Assembly: GCA_004348925.1 (NCBI GenBank) | Contig: RCMX01000002.1 | Coordinates: 1-43,992 of the forward strand | Origin: Actinomycetota bacterium | GTDB taxonomy: Bacteria > Actinomycetota > Coriobacteriia > Anaerosomatales > Anaerosomataceae | Direction of reading: 5' to 3' | DNA: 43,992 nucleotides | In this document: positions 8,216-13,697 of the stretch, piece after piece | How positions within the stretch are numbered: the stretch's first letter is position 1 | Layout of the letters: each line of letters starts with the position of its first letter | Made by a program: the position numbers and the translations under genes | Notes under the pieces: model-generated | Told to the model about the DNA's origin: nothing | Databases searched by the model: none | The model's input: only the letters and a program-made list of their open reading frames with translations

Positions 8216-8679
8216 TGATCGAGCGCGGCACGGTCGTCGCGGTACGGGGCGGGAACGTGGACGTTGTCCTCGCCGGCTCCTCGGCGTGCCAGGGGTGCAG
8301 CGCATGCTCTGCGTCTGACAGCGGGGAACTGCTACTGCGCGATGTCGTCGACCGCGCGGGCACGGGCCTCGGTGACGAGGTCGAGGTCCTCATCCCTGAG
8401 AGCCTCAGGATGAAGGCTGCGCTCGCCGTCTACGGCGTCCCGCTCGCCAGCTTGCTGCTCGGCTATTTGGCTGGCTTCTTGCTTGGAGGCCGGATGGGAA
8501 TCGAGCCCGATGTCGCAGGCGCGGTTCTGGGAGTCCTGGCTGCAACCGCCGCTCTCGCGGGGACGCGGTTTGCCGAGCGCGTGGTCATGCGTGGCGGTCG
8601 GTTCTCCCCAAGAGTGCATGCTATACTCTCGCGAGGCTCGGGCATGAATGGCACCGGGTCCGAGAGTAACGACTTGTAG
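8215..8679 (+). CDS. rseC: RseC/MucC-family membrane protein
   Basis: The 154-residue product has the RseC layout: an N-terminal cytoplasmic beta-rich part with a cysteine motif (Cys 25, 28, 31 in CQGCSAC), then two membrane segments (about 68-90 and 97-115). In proteobacteria RseC belongs to the SoxR-reducing system or modulates sigma-E. In anaerobes the family is often found with Rnf-type electron transport genes, which are not present here. It overlaps the amidohydrolase stop by one base. A role in electron transfer to a membrane redox protein is an inference. Confidence 0.8.
   Translation: MIERGTVVAVRGGNVDVVLAGSSACQGCSACSASDSGELLLRDVVDRAGTGLGDEVEVLIPESLRMKAALAVYGVPLASLLLGYLAGFLLGGRMGIEPDVAGAVLGVLAATAALAGTRFAERVVMRGGRFSPRVHAILSRGSGMNGTGSESNDL
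8619..8627 (+). promoter_or_regulatory. Extended -10 promoter element inside the rseC 3' end
   Basis: TGCTATACT (hexamer TATACT at 8622-8627) repeats the element seen at 4203. It would start a transcript near 8634, about 60 bases before the GTG at 8693, giving the next two genes their own promoter. Confidence 0.45.
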
Positions 8680-8692
8680 GAGGTATTCGCAC

Positions 8693-9100
8693 GTGAGCGA
8701 TCAAGATTTCTTCTTCGACGAAGAAGAAGACGCGAAGCCCACGCCGAAGAAGGCGCAGGGAAAGCAGGGCCAGACACCTGCCCGTTCCGCGGCACCCGCA
8801 CAGGCATCGTTCTTCGCGCAAGACGTGCCGATGCTCATCGCGGCACTTATGACCGTTATCGCGCTGCTCGTCGGTCTCCTCGTCGGTCTTGTTATTCCGA
8901 CCGGAGGGCAGGCAGGGGTATCGAACACCGCTCAGACAGGAGCGGCTGTGGGCGCTGGCACCGCGCCCCAGTTGACCCAGGACCAGATCAACTCGGGCCA
9001 GATCCCTCCGAATCACCCCGACTTGAGCGGCATGACAGGATCCGGGACGGCATCCGGTTCGGCATCTGCGACCGGTTCGGCCACGACTACCAGTAACTAG
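8693..9100 (+). CDS. Single-pass membrane protein of unknown function
   Basis: GTG 8693 is chosen because TAGGAGGT ends eight bases upstream. The 135-residue protein has an acidic and Phe-rich start (DFFFDEEED), a Lys/Gln/Pro linker, one membrane segment (about residues 46-70), and an extracytoplasmic tail with LTQDQINSGQIPPNHPDLSGM-like sequence followed by Gly/Ser/Thr repeats. The PPNHP motif just outside the membrane resembles HP-containing motifs I have seen in periplasmic proteins linked to cytochrome biogenesis, but no family can be named. It is followed by a TPR protein of similar topology and probably acts with it. Confidence 0.7.
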   Translation: MSDQDFFFDEEEDAKPTPKKAQGKQGQTPARSAAPAQASFFAQDVPMLIAALMTVIALLVGLLVGLVIPTGGQAGVSNTAQTGAAVGAGTAPQLTQDQINSGQIPPNHPDLSGMTGSGTASGSASATGSATTTSN

Positions 9101-9170
9101 CGAAGCGTTGCACGCCTCCGACGAGACGGTCGGGGTTTCGCGCGCACGCATTCTCACGGAAGGTGTAGGT

Positions 9171-9731
9171 ATGGCAATCAACAAGAAGAGCGCTCCGCTG
9201 TGGACGAAGGTCGTGATCATCTTCGTGGCGATCACCTTCGTTGCGAGTATCGCGCTCGTCGGTTTCTCGGGATTCGGCGGCAGCGGCAACAAGAGCGCGA
9301 ATCCGTCGGGCGCGGCTGGCGTGGGCTTCGCTGCAACGTATCAGCCTCAGGTGGATGCTGCGCTGGCCGCATCGAAGTCCGATCCCACGAATGAGGCGCT
9401 GCTCGCGAACGTTGGTCACACGTACTACGAGTGGGCTGTGGCCGAGTATGAGAGCGGGGCACAGGCTGCGTCCCGCCCGTACTGGCTCTCGGCGGTTACC
9501 TACTACGACCAGGCGCTGGCACTGAACCCCAAGGACAACGTCGTGATCGGCAACAAGGCGTTTGCGCTGACGTATGCCGGAAGCCCTGACGCGAGGGCCG
9601 CACTCGAGGCGTTCATCGCGACGAACGACCCGACGCTTGCCGCTCAGATCGCGAACGCGAAGGAGCTGCTGAGCCAGATTCCGGCCTCTCCGGCGGCAAC
9701 CAGCTCCGCCCCGGCGAGCGGCACACCGTAG
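9171..9731 (+). CDS. Membrane-anchored TPR-like protein
   Basis: The 186-residue protein has an N-terminal membrane anchor (about residues 12-34), a Gly/Ser/Asn linker, and an extracytoplasmic helical domain. In the latter, NEALLANVGHTYYEWA and ALALNPKDNVVIGNKA read as tetratricopeptide repeats; the tail is Ala/Ser/Pro-rich. TPR proteins of this kind scaffold other proteins; those of cytochrome biogenesis (CcmH/NrfG) are one example, but the match is only architectural. The ATG follows GGAAGG (9158-9163). A strong terminator ends the unit 22 bases downstream. It likely works with the 8693 gene. Confidence 0.7.
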   Translation: MAINKKSAPLWTKVVIIFVAITFVASIALVGFSGFGGSGNKSANPSGAAGVGFAATYQPQVDAALAASKSDPTNEALLANVGHTYYEWAVAEYESGAQAASRPYWLSAVTYYDQALALNPKDNVVIGNKAFALTYAGSPDARAALEAFIATNDPTLAAQIANAKELLSQIPASPAATSSAPASGTP

Positions 9732-9753
9732 TCCCTGCACCTCGAACACACGC

Positions 9754-9787
9754 CGGCCGGCCGCTCTCGCGGCCGGCCGTTCTGTTT
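9754..9787 (+). terminator. Rho-independent terminator
   Basis: A perfect 11-base-pair GC stem (9754-9764 with 9769-9779) closes a TCTC loop and is followed by TTCTGTTT. It lies between two convergent genes and can end transcription of the TPR gene; the symmetric stem may also slow transcripts from the right. Confidence 0.85.
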
Positions 9788-9799
9788 GAGTCCGTCTAG

Positions 9800-10153
9800 C
9801 TAGCTTGCCTTGGTGTCCTCGGCCATCGCGCCGGCCTCTTGCAGGTCGGACGCCGTCGAGAAGATGCCGGAGAGTCGCGTAAGGTCGAGGATGCTGTCGA
9901 CAGCATCGTTCGTTACCAGGATGAGTCGTCCACCGTGGGCGCCGTATTCCTTTGAGAGGGACAGCAGCAGCCCGAGTCCTGAACTGTCCAGGTAGTCCAA
10001 GCGCGAGAGATCGACGATCGTGGAGCCCGGCGAGTCTTTCAGGATGCGGTCGATCGTCATCCGGAACGCGGCACACTCGCTGTAGTCCAAGTCACCGATC
10101 AGCGTGAGTGTCCAGTGCGATTCGCCGGGGTCGAGTTGAATCGTGAGAGGCAT
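9800..10153 (-). CDS. STAS-domain anti-sigma factor antagonist
   Basis: The 117-residue protein is a single STAS domain like SpoIIAA or RsbV. These bind an anti-sigma kinase and free a sigma factor; the kinase switches them off by phosphorylating a Ser in the DSSGLG motif, here residues 56-61 with Ser 58 as the expected site. A GGAAGGAAG ribosome-binding site lies just before the ATG. It faces a second STAS gene across a 120-base gap. No RsbW-type kinase or sigma factor gene is nearby, so the partner must be encoded elsewhere. Confidence 0.87.
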   Translation of the reverse strand: MPLTIQLDPGESHWTLTLIGDLDYSECAAFRMTIDRILKDSPGSTIVDLSRLDYLDSSGLGLLLSLSKEYGAHGGRLILVTNDAVDSILDLTRLSGIFSTASDLQEAGAMAEDTKAS

Positions 10154-10206
10154 GTGCTTCCTTCCGCTCGACGCGAACGTCTACATCGTACCCGATTCCC
10201 GTTGCC

Positions 10207-10235
10207 TTCTCACCGGCGTACTCGACGGTTACAAT
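10207..10235 (+). promoter_or_regulatory. Candidate promoter of the second STAS gene
   Basis: A -35-like TTCTCA (10207-10212) and -10-like TACAAT (10230-10235) are 17 bases apart in the gap between the divergent STAS genes. A start near 10242 leaves a leader of about 32 bases. Confidence 0.4.
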
Positions 10236-10273
10236 CGATGAGACAGACGAGATGCGGACCGAAAGGTGCGAGC

Positions 10274-10609
10274 ATGGAACTCGACATTTCGACCGAGCGC
10301 GACGGGACCACATGCCGCATTGCCGTCAACGGCGAGGTCGATGTCTACACGTCACCTCTGCTCAAGACCTATCTCGTCGATGCCGTCGACGACGGCTGCA
10401 TCGACCTCGTGGTCGATCTTGAGAACGTCGGCTTCATCGATAGCTCGGGCCTGGGTGTGCTTGTGAGCGGATTGCGTCGCGTCAAGGAACACTCCGGCTC
10501 CATGCGCATCATCTGTACCAAAGAAGGCATCCTCAAGATCTTCCGGATCACCGGCCTCGACAAGGTCTTTCCGATCTTCTCAAGCCCGGCTGAAGCCGAG
10601 GGGTTCTGA
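10274..10609 (+). CDS. STAS-domain anti-sigma factor antagonist
   Basis: The 111-residue single STAS domain contains VDVYTSPLLK near residue 22 and the phosphoacceptor motif DSSGLG at 56-61 (Ser 58). GAAAGG at 10261-10266 supports ATG 10274, though the frame is open further upstream. It differs clearly from the minus-strand STAS gene (for example EVDVYTS versus DLDYSEC), so the pair is not a recent duplication. Function: a phosphorylation-controlled switch in a partner-switching sigma network; the partner is not in this window. Confidence 0.87.
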   Translation: MELDISTERDGTTCRIAVNGEVDVYTSPLLKTYLVDAVDDGCIDLVVDLENVGFIDSSGLGVLVSGLRRVKEHSGSMRIICTKEGILKIFRITGLDKVFPIFSSPAEAEGF

Positions 10610-10619
10610 GCCTCACGTC

Positions 10620-10648
10620 TTGTGTTGCCGCAGTGGTGACCCTAGACT
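10620..10648 (+). promoter_or_regulatory. Candidate promoter of the tat genes
   Basis: TTGTGT (10620-10625) and TAGACT (10643-10648) are spaced by 17 bases in the 98-base gap before the TatA/B-like gene. A start near 10655 gives a leader of about 53 bases. Confidence 0.35.
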
Positions 10649-10707
10649 CGTTCGCATGACCGCGACCGGTCTGGTCTCGTACGCGTGCAGCTGGAGGAGT
10701 TGAAGCG

Positions 10708-11196
10708 TTGTTCGGCATCGGCGGCAGCGAACTCATCATCATCGCATTCGTGGTGTTGCTGCTGTTCGGTCCCGACAAGCTTCCCGAGATGGCGCGCACC
10801 ATCGGTCGCTTCATGCGCGAATTCAAGCGCTATCAGGCCATGATGGAGTCCACATTCAAGGCCGAGATGTACCTCGCCGAGCAGAACGCTCAGGCCGAGA
10901 AGGCGATGAAGGGCTCGGCCGCTGCGAAGGCTGTCGACAAGGATGTCGAAGAGGCTCCTGCGTCCGACCCTTACCAGAAGGCTCGCGAGTACCGGCAGCA
11001 GGCCGGTGTCGTTGCGCCCGGCGAGACGCTGCCCGGCGGACTGCCCGAGGTAGTCCCGCCTGCGACAGAAGATGTCGACGATGACGACGCACCGATCGCT
11101 CCCGAGGACGCGGGTTGGACGCCCGGAGCGCCTGACGCGCCCGGCATGACAGCCGACGCCGACGACGATGGAGAGGAGGCGGGGGAGCAGCAGTAG
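10708..11196 (+). CDS. Sec-independent translocase protein TatA/TatB
   Basis: The 162-residue protein starts with the TatA/B pattern: a short membrane helix (FGIGGSELIIIAFVVLLLFG), then the hinge GPDKLPEMAR and an amphipathic helix (about 20-60). The remainder is an acidic, Pro-rich tail typical of TatB-like members. With TatC it exports folded proteins that bear twin-arginine signals, often cofactor-containing respiratory enzymes. TTG is the start: GGAGGA at 10693-10698 is nine bases away. The length favours TatB, but only one such gene is present here and it could serve as a combined TatA/B. Confidence 0.88.
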   Translation: MFGIGGSELIIIAFVVLLLFGPDKLPEMARTIGRFMREFKRYQAMMESTFKAEMYLAEQNAQAEKAMKGSAAAKAVDKDVEEAPASDPYQKAREYRQQAGVVAPGETLPGGLPEVVPPATEDVDDDDAPIAPEDAGWTPGAPDAPGMTADADDDGEEAGEQQ

Positions 11197-11213
11197 CTGC
11201 GGACCCTGACGCC

Positions 11214-11999
11214 ATGCCCATCGCTCCCAAGAGAATGCCCTTCTTCGGTCACATCGCCGAGTTGCGCCGTCGCCTCATGATCGTTGCCTCGGTGCTGGTC
11301 GTCGCGGCCGTCGGGCTCTACTTCGTCGCGGATCCGCTCTTCAACGTTCTTGTCGAGCCGGTTCGCGCCGCACTCGGGGATCGCCCGATCATCGCGTTGC
11401 GCGCATTCGACCCGATGATGGTTCGGTTCAAGGTCGCTCTCTGGGGCGCGTTGGTGCTCACGAGCCCGGTCACCATCTGGCAGGTCATGAGCTTCTTCCT
11501 GCCGGCACTGCGGCCCAAGGAGCAGCGCTGGTTCCTCGGCACGTTCATCGCGTCTGTGGTGCTGTTCCTCATCGGCGTTGCGTTCTGCTACGTGATCATC
11601 CTTCCGGCTAGCTTCGCCTGGCTTGTCGGACAGGCTGGCAGCATCATGCAGTTCCAGGCGCAGGCGACCGACATCATCACGGTGATCGCGTACTTCCTCA
11701 TCGGCTTCGGCGTCGCGTTCGAGACACCGGTCGTCGTGTTCTACCTCACCTACTTCGGCGTGGTGCCGTACGCGAAGCTGCGCAAGAACTGGCGCATCGT
11801 CTGGATCGTGATCATCGTGGTGGCTTCTATGATCACGCCCGACTGGTCGCCGGTGAGCATGGGCTTCCTCTCGGCTGCGATGATCGGACTCTACGAGCTC
11901 AGCATGCTGCTGGTCAGGATCATGATGGCCAAGAAGATCGCCGCCCAGCGCGCTGCCGACGCCGAGTTCGATGATGACGACGAGGACGACGAGTCCTGA
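11214..11999 (+). CDS. tatC: Sec-independent translocase protein TatC
   Basis: TatC is the six-helix membrane receptor of the twin-arginine pathway. The 261-residue sequence shows the family features: N-terminal FFGHIAELRRRL, the first periplasmic segment with AFDPMMVRFKVALWGA, SPVTIWQVMSFFLPAL, and the FxxGFGVAFETPVVVFYL motif with its conserved Phe and Glu, then MITPDWSP. The C-terminus is strongly acidic. It begins 17 bases after the TatA/B-like gene and forms one operon with it. No twin-arginine substrate gene was recognised in this window. Confidence 0.94.
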   Translation: MPIAPKRMPFFGHIAELRRRLMIVASVLVVAAVGLYFVADPLFNVLVEPVRAALGDRPIIALRAFDPMMVRFKVALWGALVLTSPVTIWQVMSFFLPALRPKEQRWFLGTFIASVVLFLIGVAFCYVIILPASFAWLVGQAGSIMQFQAQATDIITVIAYFLIGFGVAFETPVVVFYLTYFGVVPYAKLRKNWRIVWIVIIVVASMITPDWSPVSMGFLSAAMIGLYELSMLLVRIMMAKKIAAQRAADAEFDDDDEDDES

Positions 12000-12026
12000 T
12001 AGGGGCTCCACGAAGGGAATACCGCT

Positions 12027-12368
12027 GTGCATGAGATGGGCATCTGCGACGGCATCGTGACCGCATCGCTCGAGGCGGCCGCCAAAGAGAACGCGTCGCG
12101 CATCAACAGCATCGACGTGACGATCGGCGTCCTCACCGAGATTCAGGAGGAGGCGCTGCAATTCGCGTTCAGCGTCCTCACGAAGGACTCGATCGCCGAG
12201 GGCTCAACGCTCAACGTCACGATGGTCCCGGCTCGCTCGGTGTGCGGGGAATGCTCGGCGGAGTTCGGCCACGGGCGCTTCGACGCGAAGTGTCCCGAGT
12301 GCGGGTCGTATGTCTGCACGCTCGTGCAAGGTCGCGAGCTGCAGATCGACAGTATGGACATCGACTAG
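12027..12368 (+). CDS. hypA: Hydrogenase nickel incorporation protein HypA
   Basis: HypA delivers nickel to [NiFe]-hydrogenase together with HypB. The 113-residue protein begins MHEMGI, where His 2 is the nickel ligand, and has the zinc site of two CxxC pairs (Cys 73/76 and 89/92). The start is GTG, immediately followed by CAT for His 2. It is 27 bases after tatC and ten bases before hypB. No hydrogenase or hypCDEF genes are visible here, so the enzyme served is elsewhere in the genome. Confidence 0.92.
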   Translation: MHEMGICDGIVTASLEAAAKENASRINSIDVTIGVLTEIQEEALQFAFSVLTKDSIAEGSTLNVTMVPARSVCGECSAEFGHGRFDAKCPECGSYVCTLVQGRELQIDSMDID

Positions 12369-12377
12369 GGGGTCTTC

Positions 12378-13043
12378 GTGCGGGTCGATATCGCCAAAGG
12401 CATTCTTGAGAAGAACGATACGCTTGCCGAGGGAAACCGGGAGCTCTTCGCCCAAAAGGGCGTCTTCGTCGTCGATCTGATGGCGAGCCCCGGCGCTGGC
12501 AAGACATCCACCATCCTCGCTACCATCGCTGCGCTGCGCGATCGCTACCGTATCGCGGTCATCGAAGGCGACATCGCGTCGCGTGTGGATGCCGAGAAGA
12601 TCGCGGCCCACGGCATCCCGGCCGTGCAGATCAACACCGGCGGCGCCTGCCATCTTGAGTCCGACATGATCCGCCGCGCAGTCGATACGCTCGACCTCGA
12701 CGAGATCGACCTGCTCATCATCGAGAACGTGGGCAACCTCGTGTGTCCGACCGACTTCGACCTGGGCGAACACGCGAAGGTCATGATCCTCTCGGTACCG
12801 GAGGGGCACGACAAGCCGTACAAGTACCCCGGCATCTTCCAGCTCTCCGAGGCGGTCATTCTCAACAAGTACGACACCGTGAGCTTCTTCGACTTCAACG
12901 AGGAGGAGTTCCGCGGCGTCGTGCATGACCTCAACCCGAACGCCCCGGTGTTCGCGATGGCGGCCACCAAGGGCGAGGGTGTGGACGCCTGGGCCGAGTG
13001 GCTCGCAGCGCGCATCGAGGCCGCCAAGGCGGTCGGGGCATGA
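12378..13043 (+). CDS. hypB: Hydrogenase nickel incorporation GTPase HypB
   Basis: This is the 221-residue GTPase that drives nickel insertion into [NiFe]-hydrogenase. The P-loop is SPGAGKTS at residues 37-44; the switch region holds GACHLES with the metal-binding Cys-His pair and a further Cys in LVCPTDFDLGE; NKYD serves as the guanine-specificity motif. It lacks both the N-terminal CxxCGC site and a His-rich nickel store, so it is the minimal form. GTG start. The stop overlaps the following HD-domain gene (ATGA). Confidence 0.93.
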   Translation: MRVDIAKGILEKNDTLAEGNRELFAQKGVFVVDLMASPGAGKTSTILATIAALRDRYRIAVIEGDIASRVDAEKIAAHGIPAVQINTGGACHLESDMIRRAVDTLDLDEIDLLIIENVGNLVCPTDFDLGEHAKVMILSVPEGHDKPYKYPGIFQLSEAVILNKYDTVSFFDFNEEEFRGVVHDLNPNAPVFAMAATKGEGVDAWAEWLAARIEAAKAVGA

Positions 13044-13594
13044 TCGCCCGCGATGAAGCGCTCGCGCTCGTTCGGGAGCGGGTCGCTAACCGCAACCTCA
13101 TCAATCACTGCGTCGCCACCGAGATCATCATGGAGGCGCTTGCACGCCACTTCGAGCTGTCTGCGGAGGACGCGGAGCGCTGGGCGCTTGCCGGTCTGCT
13201 GCACGACCTCGACTACGCCGAGACCGCCGAGGACTTCGAGCGTCACGGCATCGTGACGGCCGAGCTGCTCGCCGACCGCATCGACGCGGAGATGCTGCAC
13301 GCGATCCTCGCGCACGCCGGCAAGGCGCCGCTCGAATCGCTCTTCGACCGCGCGCTGTACGCCGCCGATCCCACCACCGGCTTCATCGTGGCGGCCGCCC
13401 TCGTCCGCCCCGGGAAGGACCTGGCGGGCGTCGAGGTACGGTCGCTCCTCAAGCGCTGGAAAGAGAAGGCGTTCGCCCGCGGAGCGAATCGCGAGCAGAT
13501 GGCCGTGTGCGAACAGATCGGCCTCACACGCGAGGAGTTTCTCGGCATCGCGCTGGATGCGATGAAGGCCCGCGCGGGGGACATCGGGCTGTAG
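13040..13594 (+). CDS. HD-domain protein (predicted metal-dependent phosphohydrolase)
   Basis: The 184-residue protein has an HD fold: His 23 (NHCVATE), the HD pair His 55-Asp 56 in LLHDLDYA, His 69, His 92 and a later Asp in LYAADPTTG. Family members cut phosphate esters, often nucleotides, with bound divalent metals. The substrate is unknown. It overlaps hypB by four bases and so shares its transcript, but I know of no established role in hydrogenase maturation. ATG 13040 is preferred over the upstream in-frame start inside hypB. Confidence 0.82.
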   Translation: MIARDEALALVRERVANRNLINHCVATEIIMEALARHFELSAEDAERWALAGLLHDLDYAETAEDFERHGIVTAELLADRIDAEMLHAILAHAGKAPLESLFDRALYAADPTTGFIVAAALVRPGKDLAGVEVRSLLKRWKEKAFARGANREQMAVCEQIGLTREEFLGIALDAMKARAGDIGL

Positions 13595-13648
13595 ATCGAC
13601 CCGCGGTCGGGGTCAGCTCTGGTTCAAAGTCCGGTTGACAGGCCGGTA

Positions 13649-13654
13649 TATACT
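13649..13654 (+). promoter_or_regulatory. Possible -10 element before the topoisomerase gene
   Basis: TATACT within GGTATATACTCG matches the hexamer found at other starts in this window. No acceptable -35 lies 16-18 bases upstream; a TTGACA at 13634 is too close (9 bases). The assignment is weak. Confidence 0.3.
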
Positions 13655-13697
13655 CGCATGTACGTTCACGGCCCCGAGTGAAGAGGACCCTGCACCG

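Noticed and set aside
13634..13639. TTGACA as a consensus -35 for the topoisomerase gene
   Set aside because: It is only 9 bases before TATACT, and no -10 lies 16-18 bases downstream.
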